From the NCBI GenBank assembly GCA_017537025.1, contig JAFWCB010000004.1, positions 248,001 through 312,000 of the forward strand: DNA of 64,000 nt, given 5' to 3'. This DNA is from Sediminibacterium sp. (GTDB taxonomy: Bacteria > Bacteroidota > Bacteroidia > Chitinophagales > Chitinophagaceae). Every line of letters starts with the position of its first letter. The stretch's first letter is position 1. Both the position numbers and the translations under genes were made by a program. This document shows, piece by piece, positions 9,771-18,555 of this stretch. The notes under the pieces are model-generated. The model was given only the letters and a program-made list of their open reading frames with translations. It did no database searches and was not told the DNA's origin.

Positions 9771-10870
9771 TCAGCAAAACGACTATTTGTTTTAGTAATA
9801 TTTTGTAACATTTTTCGCAACGACTGCTTCAGTTGGGTCTTTACAATTTGTCCCATCGTAGCGGCTTTCAAAAATGCCTTAGTATCAAAATGCTGCGCCA
9901 ACTCATTCTTTAGCTGTTCAATTTTGTTTGGAAAAGAAATAGCATCACCTTCCATAATATCCAACAATTCCTTTACCCTGTACCGAGACGATACCAAGCG
10001 AAAAGTCATCATGGTTCTCTCTTCAGTTTGATATTGTAGTATCGATTGCTTGTCCAAGTTTTGCAATACCATCTCTACCAATTTTCTATTATCCTTTAAA
10101 AATTGTGGCAGATATAAATTTTTTCTACCCTCATAACATTGCTGATCGAAATCAATAGCGCGGATCCGATATTGAAAGTCTTCAATGTCGGGAATGATAT
10201 TCACCACAAAATTATACGCACGCATATCACCGAGCAATTGAATAAAGCAGCGTTCATTAAATTTCACAAATTCCTTAGCTAGCCGAATACGATTAATATT
10301 AGCGTCATTGAGATACTCTTGAATAAAAATATCTCCCGGTATACCCGGTATATGCTCCTCAATTAAAGTATCTGTACTTGTAAAATAGGTCATTCGGTTC
10401 GGAGATAATAAATGCTCTAACTCTAAGCCATATACCCTGCTGGCATCGGCTTGTTTAATATAAAAATGATCATAATTGTCGTTGAATTTATTTACGATTC
10501 TAATGCGAAAAGGCTGACTATTACCAAAAAAACAAAAATCAATTCTCGCTACATCTAAGTGATCAGCAAAACTCATATCGCCCTCTGTTTTTAAGATAGC
10601 ATATACTTTTATTAAACTTTTTCTAAGATGTTCCCATTCCCGCAAATCGTATGATACTCTCTCCCAAGCTGTTTCTTCTCCGAGCTTATTTTTTAGAGGA
10701 ACGGTATACGTAAATAAACGAAGGTCTTTATAGCTAAATGGTAATTTTACTTCTCTTCCATATTTTATCAAATACTGGCGTAAATCATCTTTAATAGGGA
10801 ATATAGGCTTCTTACGCGATGGCATATCCCGAGCTGAGCCTATGTTCATATCGTTTCCAAACTCAATCAA
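9767..10870 (-). CDS. Conserved Bacteroidota protein with kinase-like motifs
   Basis: This 367-residue soluble protein is not a family I can name with certainty. Around residues 215-245 it has a GDMRAYNFVV segment followed some 20 residues later by RAIDFDQQ. The order Asp-x-x-x-x-Asn then Asp-Phe-Asp is how the catalytic and metal-binding loops of kinase-like (HipA, FAM20 or aminoglycoside kinase-type) folds look. The preceding IPGDIFIQEYL segment could be the hinge strand. It overlaps the DUF2130 gene by 8 bases, implying translational coupling. The kinase reading is inference. Confidence 0.5.
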   Translation of the reverse strand: MIEFGNDMNIGSARDMPSRKKPIFPIKDDLRQYLIKYGREVKLPFSYKDLRLFTYTVPLKNKLGEETAWERVSYDLREWEHLRKSLIKVYAILKTEGDMSFADHLDVARIDFCFFGNSQPFRIRIVNKFNDNYDHFYIKQADASRVYGLELEHLLSPNRMTYFTSTDTLIEEHIPGIPGDIFIQEYLNDANINRIRLAKEFVKFNERCFIQLLGDMRAYNFVVNIIPDIEDFQYRIRAIDFDQQCYEGRKNLYLPQFLKDNRKLVEMVLQNLDKQSILQYQTEERTMMTFRLVSSRYRVKELLDIMEGDAISFPNKIEQLKNELAQHFDTKAFLKAATMGQIVKTQLKQSLRKMLQNITKTNSRFAD

Positions 10871-12065
10871 GCAAAATTGGGTCGTTGTCTGCTAACAGAT
10901 TCAAGTTCACTGCATCAGAGCCCGCAATCCCTTCTACAGAACCTTGTATATGTGCAGCGTTTAATAAAACTTTTTCTAACTGCTTCTCTCTGGCTTTCCA
11001 TAATTTCTCCATGGCATCTCGCTCTTTTTGTATGCTCAGCTTCATACTCAAAAAGCCTTCTCGTATAGCTTTCCATTGCTCCCCAAATTCGGCTCCTATT
11101 AAATAATCATAGAGCATCACCATTTTATCTCCCTTATTTTCCTGGCTTTTTTTTGCATCCGCAATTTTAAGTACTGCATTTCTTAATAATAAAGCAACAC
11201 TTCTTACCTCAGAAAAAGAACATATATATACACCGTCTTTTTCCCCAAACCTTTCCATATCTTTTGGAAAAGCCTGCGTAACAATAATGGCTACATCAGC
11301 GCCTAAACTGCGCATATCGGCTTTTAATTTTTCAATCCAATCTTGTGCAAAATCCTTAGTACGTTTACTCTCATAAATTATTTTTCCCATCTCAGTACCT
11401 GTAGCGTTTCGCACTATTTGAATACAATCGGCTCCTCGAACGCCTTTACCTACTTCTTCTATTTTATCGAAAGGAAATGTTTGTTTGAGAATTTCTTCCA
11501 ATAATAGTTCTTGCGCCTCGCCTTGCAGCTGCATACTACCTTGCTCCGATTTTCGCTTCATTTCTTCGATAAGCCTAGCTTGATCTTCTTTTTGCTTTTC
11601 TAGTTCTTTAATTTTTAGTTGAGATTCTTGCTCTTTTAGCTTGTTCCTTTCGGCTTCTTCCTTCACAACCTGTTCTTTTAATTTAGCACGCTCATCGAGT
11701 AACTTTCTATTGAGTGTTAGTTCCAATTCTTCTTCCTTCGTTTTTAATGCTTGCTCTTTTTGTAAAAATTCAAGCTCCCTTTTTCTTGCCTCTTTTAATT
11801 TTTCTTCTCTTTCTTCTTTTTCTGCTTGTAATATTTTCAACTGATTTTCATAATCTGCAGCAAGAGATTTACGAATAGACTGTTGAACCTCATCTTGAAT
11901 TTTTTTCTTTTCAACTTCAATCAATGCTTGTGTTTCAGCTTCTTTTTTCTTTTGCCAGTCGACCATTTTTCCACGAAGTTCTTTTTCAATTTCTTCACGC
12001 ATGGTTTCGCCAGGCTCAAATTGATGATTACAATTAGGGCATGTTATTATGGAAAAACTACTCAT
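10863..12065 (-). CDS. DUF2130 coiled-coil protein
   Basis: A short zinc-ribbon-like head (ITCPNCNHQFEPGE) is followed by a long Glu/Lys-rich coiled coil from about residue 20 to 190, then a globular domain with the YESKRTKDFAQDWIEKLKAD segment, which resembles a PD-(D/E)XK nuclease core (Glu-x-Lys). This is the DUF2130 family, related in layout to RmuC. I placed the start at 12065 (MSSFSIITC); longer in-frame extension to 12149 lacks family similarity. Role is unknown; DNA binding or nuclease activity is inferred from the fold. Confidence 0.8.
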   Translation of the reverse strand: MSSFSIITCPNCNHQFEPGETMREEIEKELRGKMVDWQKKKEAETQALIEVEKKKIQDEVQQSIRKSLAADYENQLKILQAEKEEREEKLKEARKRELEFLQKEQALKTKEEELELTLNRKLLDERAKLKEQVVKEEAERNKLKEQESQLKIKELEKQKEDQARLIEEMKRKSEQGSMQLQGEAQELLLEEILKQTFPFDKIEEVGKGVRGADCIQIVRNATGTEMGKIIYESKRTKDFAQDWIEKLKADMRSLGADVAIIVTQAFPKDMERFGEKDGVYICSFSEVRSVALLLRNAVLKIADAKKSQENKGDKMVMLYDYLIGAEFGEQWKAIREGFLSMKLSIQKERDAMEKLWKAREKQLEKVLLNAAHIQGSVEGIAGSDAVNLNLLADNDPILLD

Positions 12066-12282
12066 ACAAATGATTATTGGATGAAGATAACTAGGATAGT
12101 TTGAAAAATAAAAACCAAGCACTATCGTGCTAGGGGATTTACTCACCATCCACCCGGAAATATGGCACTAATTTGTAATTGCTTTTTTAAATATTTATAC
12201 ACTAGGAAAAGCCATACAGCGTGGATATAATTCTAGCAACCGTCTAAATCTACTTATGTATATTTATCGTAATTTAAAAGAT

Positions 12283-13260
12283 ATGTCAACTACCACTTAT
12301 TTAGAAACAACAAAGAATGTATATAAAGCAGCCGCCGAAAAACCCGATGTAGGTTTATGCTGCACTACCACACCTTTGTGGCAATTGCCGGGTTTGGAGA
12401 TGCCCCTGATCATGCAACAAATGAATTATGGTTGTGGAAGCACTGTTAATGCCAGGGATTTAGTGAATAACCCAAAAGTGTTATATGTGGGCGTGGGAGG
12501 GGGAATGGAATTATTGCAGTTCGCCTATTTTAGTCGCCAAAAGGATGGTGTAATAGGCGTTGATGTGGTAGATGAAATGTTGGCGGCTAGCTCACGTAAT
12601 TTTAATGAAGCTGAAAAATTAAACCCCTGGTTTAAAAAAGAATATGTGGATTTACGCAGAGGCGATGCTCTAAATTTACCTGTAGCTGATAGTAGTATTG
12701 ATGTGGCCGCTCAAAACTGTTTGTTTAATATTTTTAAACAAGAGGAGTTAACGAAAGCATTGGCAGAAATGTATCGGGTACTCAAACCAAGAGGTCGTTT
12801 AGTGATGAGTGACCCTATTTGTAATAGCGAAATACCCAACGAATTAAGAGAAGATGAGCGTTTGCGTGCTCTATGCCTAAGCGGAAGCTTGCCGCTTTGG
12901 GATTATATAAAGATGATTACAGATGCAGGTTTTGGTACGGTTGAAATAAGAGCAAAAAGACCCTACCGCATTTTGGATCCTAAAAATTATGCAACCGATA
13001 AACTAATTTATATAGAAAGTGTAGAAGTATGTGCCATAAAAGATCCAATGCCCGATGATGGTCCCTGCATATTTACCGGTAAAACAGCTATCTATTACGG
13101 CAATCAAGAGTACTTCGATGATCAAAAAGGTCATGTACTGCTACCAAATATGCCTCTAGCGGTTTGCGATAAAACAGCCGCTGCATTAGCTAGCCTACAA
13201 AGAGATGATATTTTTATTTCAGAAAGTACCTGGTTTTACGACGGAGGAGGCTGCTGTTAA
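12283..13260 (+). CDS. arsM: Arsenite methyltransferase of the arsenosugar type
   Basis: The 325-residue protein is a SAM-dependent methyltransferase: VLYVGVGGGMELLQFA is motif I, IGVDVVDEM is motif II, and LKPRGRLVMSD is the post-III region. Cysteines able to bind As(III) stand in LCCTTTP near the start, NYGCGS, QNCLF and the CC at the C-terminus. This arrangement is that of the ArsM variant linked to arsenosugar synthesis. It would methylate arsenite in the cytoplasm; the usual partner radical-SAM gene is not seen. The start at 12283 was preferred over 12256 because family members begin near MSTTTYLE. Confidence 0.85.
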   Translation: MSTTTYLETTKNVYKAAAEKPDVGLCCTTTPLWQLPGLEMPLIMQQMNYGCGSTVNARDLVNNPKVLYVGVGGGMELLQFAYFSRQKDGVIGVDVVDEMLAASSRNFNEAEKLNPWFKKEYVDLRRGDALNLPVADSSIDVAAQNCLFNIFKQEELTKALAEMYRVLKPRGRLVMSDPICNSEIPNELREDERLRALCLSGSLPLWDYIKMITDAGFGTVEIRAKRPYRILDPKNYATDKLIYIESVEVCAIKDPMPDDGPCIFTGKTAIYYGNQEYFDDQKGHVLLPNMPLAVCDKTAAALASLQRDDIFISESTWFYDGGGCC

Positions 13261-13265
13261 TAAAA

Positions 13266-13299
13266 ATGGACAAAAAGAAATGAATTTCAATTTGTCCAT
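13266..13299. repeat. 34-bp inverted repeat downstream of arsM
   Basis: Arms ATGGACAAA and TTTGTCCAT pair perfectly over 9 bases, and GAAAT/ATTTC pair further in, with two mismatches between. It starts 6 bases after the arsM stop. No T-run follows, so it is a weak terminator at most; it may protect the mRNA 3' end. Confidence 0.55.
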
Positions 13300-13350
13300 A
13301 TAAGTGCACCCAACTGTACAATTCTCGAACCACTTTATACCTGATTTGAC

Positions 13351-13401
13351 AAGACTTGCGAATCTTATGATTGCATAAGAATTCTGCAGGTCTTTTTTAT
13401 T
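13351..13401 (+). terminator. Rho-independent terminator after arsM
   Basis: The stem AAGACTTGCGAATCTTATG pairs with CATAAGAATTCTGCAGGTCTT around an ATTG loop, with two single-base bulges, and runs into TCTTTTTTATT. It terminates rightward transcription from arsM and separates the core genes from the accessory region. Confidence 0.8.
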
Positions 13402-13442
13402 GCTTGATTTTAAGCGGTTTAATAACGACAAAATTAAAAAAC

Positions 13443-14531
13443 GTGAAAATTGACAAAAATTACAAGGACTTTATCTTGTCCATTAAGCAACAAATAGTCC
13501 AAAGCCGCTACGTGGCTGCCAGGCTTGCCAACCGGGAGCAACTGATGCTTTACTTACAAACAGGGCTGATGATTTCTGAAAAGATAAAGGCCCAGAAATG
13601 GGGTGCCAAAGTCCTTGACCAGATTTCTGCAGACCTGCAAAAAGAACTACCCGGACTAAAGGGCTTTTCGCCGGGAAACCTCAAGAAAATAAGGCTGTTT
13701 GCGGAGGCTTATGCTCCCCACCTGGTAATTGGTTCGACGCCGTCGAACCAAATTGGGGAGGAGGGTTTTTCAATTAGTTCGACACTGTCGAACCTAATTG
13801 AAAATGAGGCTTTTTACGGGGCTTTTACGGGTATCAGCTTCTCCCATCATTTTGCCATTATCACTAAAATAAAGGCCTGGGAAGCCCGGATTTTCTATAT
13901 CCAGTCTGCAACAGCTAATTTCTGGTCGCTGACGGTGCTGGAACACCATATTGAAAATAACCTGTTTGGAAAAGAGGGTAAATTGCCCAATAATTTTAAC
14001 GGCACTTTGCCAGAGACTATAACGCCTTCTGCAGTTAAGATGTTTAAAGATGAATACTTGCTGGATTTTATTGTCGGCGATGAACTGGACGATGAACGCC
14101 ATATTGAACAACAGGTAGTTTTAAACATCCGCAATTTTATTTTGCAAATGGGTAAAGGTTTTTGTTTTATTGGCAACCAATACCGGCTTGAAGTGGATGG
14201 GGATGAATTTTTTATTGACCTGCTCTTTTTTAACCGCCATCTGCAATGCCTGGTGGCTTTTGAACTGAAGAAAGGAAAATTTAAACCTGCTGATGCCGGG
14301 CAGCTTAATTTTTATCTGAATGTGCTGGATGAAAAAGTAAAACTGCAACAGGAAAACAGCAGCATTGGCATTGTACTTTGCAAAGAGAAAAATAATACCG
14401 TAGTTGAGTTTGCCATTAAGAGTTTTGATAAGGCTATGGGTGTGGCTACTTATAAAACCAGTAAACAAACACCGATACAAATGAAAGGAATATTGCCTGA
14501 TACGGATGCGTTGGGGAAATTGTTGGAATAG
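13443..14531 (+). CDS. DUF1016 (YhcG-type) PD-(D/E)XK nuclease-domain protein
   Basis: The N-terminal DUF1016 domain (residues 5-85) is recognised from GAKVLDQISADLQKELPG and KGFSPGNLKKIRLFAEAY. The C-terminal PDDEXK domain contains FFIDLLFFNRHLQCLVAFELK, where Asp, Glu and Lys form the metal site. The family is a predicted DNA or RNA nuclease often found in defence-rich regions. The start is a GTG at 13443, 42 bases after a terminator, since the family N-terminus begins near NYKDFI. Odd: between the two domains the coding sequence contains two intragenic palindromes (13729-13799). It converges with the CBASS operon. Confidence 0.8.
   Translation: MKIDKNYKDFILSIKQQIVQSRYVAARLANREQLMLYLQTGLMISEKIKAQKWGAKVLDQISADLQKELPGLKGFSPGNLKKIRLFAEAYAPHLVIGSTPSNQIGEEGFSISSTLSNLIENEAFYGAFTGISFSHHFAIITKIKAWEARIFYIQSATANFWSLTVLEHHIENNLFGKEGKLPNNFNGTLPETITPSAVKMFKDEYLLDFIVGDELDDERHIEQQVVLNIRNFILQMGKGFCFIGNQYRLEVDGDEFFIDLLFFNRHLQCLVAFELKKGKFKPADAGQLNFYLNVLDEKVKLQQENSSIGIVLCKEKNNTVVEFAIKSFDKAMGVATYKTSKQTPIQMKGILPDTDALGKLLE
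13729..13799. repeat. Two related palindromes inside the DUF1016 gene
   Basis: At 13729-13751 TTGGTTCGACG and CGTCGAACCAA pair perfectly (11 bases) around one C. At 13772-13799 AATTAGTTCGACA and TGTCGAACCTAATT pair with one bulge, again around one C. Both share the GTTCGAC core and flanking AATT and are 20 bases apart, so the second looks like a diverged duplicate of the first. They encode a low-complexity linker. Confidence 0.75.
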
Positions 14532-14565
14532 TAAAGTAAACCAATAAATTTGGTAGCCACTAAAA

Positions 14566-15204
14566 CTAAATATTTGCTTGCTTTATTACTTGAATTACTT
14601 TGCCACTAACAAAATATTTCGAAGCCTCTGACTCATGAATATAAATTGGAGGATATTGATGCGACGACTCTGAAACTAAACATACTTGGCTATTCTGATG
14701 GTCTATGATGATTTTCTTTATGTTAGCCATTTCATCAATTACAGAAAGTACATAGTCATTGCTTGTGACATTTTTATCTGTGGCATCTATGATTACATAG
14801 TCTCCATCCTCAATATTTCTTCCATTAATATTAGCTTGATTCATTGAAGCGCCCACTGCTTTTATTGCAAAAACTGATTTTCTGTTTTTCAAAAGAAAGC
14901 TGGATACTTTGATATGCCCTTCAATTCTTTCATCAGCATAAATATCGGCATGTCCACAATTTGCAGCCCCTAAGACCGGGACTATATTAAAATCCGAGTT
15001 AGAGGATATACCGGCGGATTTTTTGCTTATTGTTTTATTTTCCCTGTCCCATTCTATTAATCCTCTTCTTTCTAATTGCTCTAAATGATGTTTAACAATT
15101 TGCGGATGAGGTACATCAATAATCTTAGCGACATCCCTTAATGACATATTGCCGATATTGTACGTATCAGCAAGCCTTAATAGCTTTTGTTGAATGGTGT
15201 GCAT
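14566..15204 (-). CDS. LexA/UmuD-like S24 self-cleaving regulator at the end of a CBASS operon
   Basis: Residues 1-60 form a winged helix-turn-helix like the LexA N-terminus (SLRDVAKIIDVPHPQIVKHH). From residue 74 a Peptidase S24 domain follows. The candidate cleavage site is Cys83-Gly84 in VLGAANCG; UmuD is known to cut at Cys-Gly and LexA at Ala-Gly. The nucleophile would be Ser120 in GASMN and the general base Lys163 or Lys164 in MANIKK, spaced as in LexA (Ser119, Lys156, cleavage at 84/85). It is 3 bases downstream of cap4, so it is the last gene of the operon. It probably represses the operon and is cut after DNA damage or another signal; that wiring is inference. Confidence 0.82.
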   Translation of the reverse strand: MHTIQQKLLRLADTYNIGNMSLRDVAKIIDVPHPQIVKHHLEQLERRGLIEWDRENKTISKKSAGISSNSDFNIVPVLGAANCGHADIYADERIEGHIKVSSFLLKNRKSVFAIKAVGASMNQANINGRNIEDGDYVIIDATDKNVTSNDYVLSVIDEMANIKKIIIDHQNSQVCLVSESSHQYPPIYIHESEASKYFVSGKVIQVIKQANI

Positions 15205-15207
15205 AAA

Positions 15208-16695
15208 TCAGGATTTTAATAAACAAGAAGGGTTATATCCTGGGTCTTGAAACTCATATAACTGAATAGCGCCAACCGATGTAAGCTTTTGACCTAAAAA
15301 AACAGCCAACCCAAATGGACCAAAGTAAAATAGGTGAGTCTTCTTTGATTTATACTTATTAATCATGCTCTTGATAATATCTTTTGACGCACTTGCCAAA
15401 GCTACAGCTTCTGAATCATTTTTAATTGAGAAGTTGCCAGGTGTTGATTCTGGCTGTAAAGAAATGATTTTTTTTAGCGGCGTACCGGTACTTTTGAAGA
15501 AGTCGGCAACATCTGTTAATGCCTTACCGGTAATATTGAATACTACAGCTAATTCATCACCGTTTGATTTTATTCCTACTGTGGTTGGATTTATTTCTGT
15601 ATAAATCGGTTTATATGATATTTTTCTTTCGGCATCCGACCTCCAGGATTCTGTTTGCGGAGGTTGCAGTAATTCAAAAGTCCAATTACCAATTTCGGGG
15701 AATATCATACCGAGTGATATACCGGTAGATAAAGCACATTTGCCCCTGAAAGTAATATGGCGGCTTGCTGTTTTTGCAGCTAATTTATTCTTAAGAGTAA
15801 CTAATTCAGGAATGAGAGTTTCATTCCAAAGTTTTGAATCAGGTACTTTCTTAGTTGGTCTATCAAAATATTGTACCCAGTCAATAGTAACATTAGCTTT
15901 GGGTTCATACAGTCCTTTCTCCCAATTATGAATATGGATTACATTCGATTTAAAACCCACTCTTCTGCCAGTAATAGCATCGCCAATTATTTTGTGTAAT
16001 TGTTGGTGAGTAAATACCTTACTTCTGTTTGAGAAAATTTGCTCGATAAGATGAGAGTAAGCATTGCTCAATATTGAAAAAACCTTCTTTTGATATTTTG
16101 GATGTTGAATCAGGTAGCTTACAAACTGATGTTTACAGGTTGTATTGTCCCCAAAATCATATTTACCAATATCAAGCTTGACATGATTAAGTATATACGA
16201 ATAATATTTTTGTAGTTTCAATTTTGCAAAGCCCACCTTTAACTCTTTTTCGGTTGACTTTAGGGCTTTGAGAGCTGAACCAGTATAAAGTTTTTTAGCT
16301 TCGGTATACCTATCAATTTTTTTATACAGTGACTTAATATCCGCACTTACATTTGGGCAGGCTAAGTAAAAGTTGCGGTAAGTTTTTTTGATGCCAATAC
16401 TAATTTGGTGAAACGTTTTGATTACCCCTGCAAATTCAGCGTTTGTAACCAAATGGTTTTTTACCTGGATATGGTCATAAAAATGTTTCCTATTACCTAA
16501 AAAAACGACATCAACATCACCGGTTCCTTCGGGCATTAACTTCACAAAAGATGGGTCCGAAATCCACTTGGGGATATTGCAAACAATATATCTATCCTGA
16601 TAAGAATACCCATCACCCCCGATGATGCCTCCAGTTGCTTGTGGAGACAAGAGAGAAAATATGGGTTTTGATTTCTTTTTATTTTCAGTTGCCAT
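15208..16695 (-). CDS. cap4: CBASS effector Cap4: dsDNA endonuclease-SAVED fusion
   Basis: Residues 20-80 hold a PD-(D/E)XK core of the Cap4/DUF4297 type: GDGYSYQDRY, then EGTGDVDVVF and DHIQVKN, with Glu56, Asp60/62 and Gln77-x-Lys79 as metal and active-site candidates. The C-terminal third is a SAVED sensor, ending in KTHLFYFGPFGLAVFLGQK and a short tail. Known Cap4 proteins degrade dsDNA when the SAVED domain binds a cyclic oligonucleotide made by the CD-NTase. It lies 9 bases after the CD-NTase gene. At 495 residues it has the normal Cap4 length. Confidence 0.9.
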   Translation of the reverse strand: MATENKKKSKPIFSLLSPQATGGIIGGDGYSYQDRYIVCNIPKWISDPSFVKLMPEGTGDVDVVFLGNRKHFYDHIQVKNHLVTNAEFAGVIKTFHQISIGIKKTYRNFYLACPNVSADIKSLYKKIDRYTEAKKLYTGSALKALKSTEKELKVGFAKLKLQKYYSYILNHVKLDIGKYDFGDNTTCKHQFVSYLIQHPKYQKKVFSILSNAYSHLIEQIFSNRSKVFTHQQLHKIIGDAITGRRVGFKSNVIHIHNWEKGLYEPKANVTIDWVQYFDRPTKKVPDSKLWNETLIPELVTLKNKLAAKTASRHITFRGKCALSTGISLGMIFPEIGNWTFELLQPPQTESWRSDAERKISYKPIYTEINPTTVGIKSNGDELAVVFNITGKALTDVADFFKSTGTPLKKIISLQPESTPGNFSIKNDSEAVALASASKDIIKSMINKYKSKKTHLFYFGPFGLAVFLGQKLTSVGAIQLYEFQDPGYNPSCLLKS

Positions 16696-16704
16696 TAGCT
16701 TTTT

Positions 16705-17586
16705 TTATGAGAGTGGAAACATATCACCAAAAATGTTATCCCGCCAGATACGAAGAGCGCCGCCCTGGTTGCCTTGTTTCTCCAACAATACTGCCTGGTC
16801 AATAAACTTTCCAACTTCAGATAACTTCTGTCTTGCTGTGGTAATTTTTGATGCATCCATCTGGTCAGAAACAGGAGAACCTAAGCCTGCCGGGTCATTC
16901 CACGTTTCACCAATTCTGTCAAACGCCGTAGCAAAAAAACTTTTCAGTTCATATACATAGCCCCCAGAGAATGGAGGATATAAAATTTGCATAGCCATTA
17001 CTTCTATTAAAAAAGAGGGCTTGATTGGTTTACCTTGCGTTTCATTCCACTTTTTAATCATTTTCACCATCGGTTTCCATTCGCCGTCAAAAGCCTTATT
17101 TGCCTCTGTTGCTTTTTCAGCATGTATTTGAGGGTCGGTTTTAATCCAATCGCACAAAACATTATCAGAAATTTGATAGTAATTACTTACTTCAAAAGCG
17201 GGTACGGCATCAATACTTAATACTTTATCTTCTTCTGTTGTGCCTAATGCAATATCAATACCGACAGACCTTCTGCCTATTGAAACTTTTGATTCACCAT
17301 ATTTTTTCGCAAGACATTTTTTAAAATCTGATAGAACCAATAATGGGTCAGTCAGGTATTTCTTTTCTTTCTCTTTATCAAGTACAAAGAAAATATCTAC
17401 ATCCTTTAAAGGCCTTGTTTTCGTATGCCGCCCATAGGAGCCGGTAAGAAAATCGTTTTTAATGCTAAAATTATTCCCGATGTGCTCACGGATTTCTTTC
17501 TGTAACCTGCTTGCATCCTTTTGCTCTGCCTCTCTTAATTCAAGGCGTGATTTGAATTTCTTAAATGCTTCACTTGTTGTTATCAT
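16705..17586 (-). CDS. CBASS CD-NTase (oligonucleotide cyclase)
   Basis: This cGAS/DncV-like enzyme should make a cyclic di- or trinucleotide alarm signal. It has the GS motif in FLTGSYGRHT, the metal pair DVD of KDVDIFFVL, and the third Asp in LSIDAVPAF, so the site looks intact. The overall look is of clade D (CdnD), which is inference. The start at 17586 overlaps the Cap7 stop as ATGA and is preceded by a GGAGG ribosome site 8 bases upstream, unusual for this genome; an upstream Met at 17601 is less likely. It is made in the same transcript as the HORMA and TRIP13 proteins that control it. Confidence 0.92.
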   Translation of the reverse strand: MITTSEAFKKFKSRLELREAEQKDASRLQKEIREHIGNNFSIKNDFLTGSYGRHTKTRPLKDVDIFFVLDKEKEKKYLTDPLLVLSDFKKCLAKKYGESKVSIGRRSVGIDIALGTTEEDKVLSIDAVPAFEVSNYYQISDNVLCDWIKTDPQIHAEKATEANKAFDGEWKPMVKMIKKWNETQGKPIKPSFLIEVMAMQILYPPFSGGYVYELKSFFATAFDRIGETWNDPAGLGSPVSDQMDASKITTARQKLSEVGKFIDQAVLLEKQGNQGGALRIWRDNIFGDMFPLS

Positions 17587-18086
17587 GATGCTTTCCTCCA
17601 ATAACCGGCTTGTGTACCGATTGAATTTGTGCCAATAGTTGTTCCTAAATTTTGTTTAACAAAACCGTCTGTTGATAAAAAATTACAATCACTCCATCCA
17701 TCAACATGCGGTGCACCTGCAGACACACTAAGAATTACCCTGTAAGTGCAGGTGCTTGGAATAACTCCAAGTTTCTTAATGGCAAACTTTATCGCATCTG
17801 TATCAACCCACATTGAGCCTTCGCCACTTGAGTAGCAATAATCAATTGTAAAATCACATCTGGTAACTAATGAGCCAGAAGAACTGGCCACTTCTAATAC
17901 GGCCTGTTTCAAATGTTTTGATTCAAGCCAGGTTCTTACGCCAACATCATAGATATTAAAATCACTTGCAAACTTTGCAGGGTCTAATCCAATATCCAAA
18001 ATAATTTGTTTAATTGAACTAAGCATTTTTTGTGTTACATAAGTAACGCTGTGTGTATAAGTATATACGGTAACTGAACTTGCCAT
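17583..18086 (-). CDS. cap7: CBASS HORMA-domain protein Cap7
   Basis: The 167-residue protein closely follows the bacterial HORMA family: TYTHSVTYVTQKMLSSIKQII at the start (the conserved THSVTYVT), VRTWLESKHLK, and a C-terminal IGTQAGYWR that acts as the safety-belt or closure region. In type III CBASS the closed HORMA protein binds and activates the CD-NTase, and Cap6 reopens it. It starts one base after the Cap8-like gene and overlaps the CD-NTase start by 4 bases, so expression is tightly coupled. Confidence 0.9.
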   Translation of the reverse strand: MASSVTVYTYTHSVTYVTQKMLSSIKQIILDIGLDPAKFASDFNIYDVGVRTWLESKHLKQAVLEVASSSGSLVTRCDFTIDYCYSSGEGSMWVDTDAIKFAIKKLGVIPSTCTYRVILSVSAGAPHVDGWSDCNFLSTDGFVKQNLGTTIGTNSIGTQAGYWRKAS

Positions 18087-18087
18087 T

Positions 18088-18555
18088 CTATTTAAATTTA
18101 TCTGCGTTTATTGTTAATTGTGTGAAATTTGATTTTTTATCTTCGTCATTTCTTTCATCTTCAATTTTATCCCCGGTTTTATAAGTTTTAAACCGGCTGT
18201 TTTTTTCTTTTAGAGCCTTGGTTACCCAATTCAAATCTGCCTCATGTACGGGAAAATAAATTTCCCATTCGCCATGAAATGGATTAAATGATAAGGAGCT
18301 TTCATTTGATTCGTCACTTATTGCATCATCGCCGTAAAGACAATAAAGCCTAACCCTTGGGCCATTGCCGATTATAGTGATTGCATCTTTTAGCGGTGTT
18401 TCGTCTGCAATAAGGGAAGATACTATTCCAGCAATACTGTTAAGCTGGGTTTTGGCATCATCAGAATCAACAGTAATTACATTCACTATTGCTTCCCAGG
18501 TTGCAGATGGTATTCTTGCCGGACTTGAGGAAAATCTTCTTGCTACTACACTCAT
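18088..18555 (-). CDS. Cap8-like second HORMA-associated protein of CBASS
   Basis: This 155-residue protein sits between the TRIP13 and Cap7 genes, where type III systems with two HORMA genes carry the second one. It has a basic N-terminus (MSVVARRFSSSPARIP), an AIVNVITV helix, a strand-rich middle (VRLYCLYGDDA, GEWEIYFPVHEADLNWV) and a charged C-terminal tail. I cannot confirm the HORMA fold by eye; the assignment rests on position, size and strand pattern. Either terminus could act as the closure peptide captured by Cap7. The start overlaps the Cap6 stop by 4 bases. Confidence 0.6.
   Translation of the reverse strand: MSVVARRFSSSPARIPSATWEAIVNVITVDSDDAKTQLNSIAGIVSSLIADETPLKDAITIIGNGPRVRLYCLYGDDAISDESNESSLSFNPFHGEWEIYFPVHEADLNWVTKALKEKNSRFKTYKTGDKIEDERNDEDKKSNFTQLTINADKFK

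Noticed and set aside
13300..13350. tRNA or tRNA fragment at the island edge
   Set aside because: No cloverleaf can be drawn and no TTCNANN loop with acceptor pairing is present.
13895..14176. Minus-strand frames inside the DUF1016 gene
   Set aside because: They are opposite-strand shadows of a gene with clear domain motifs.
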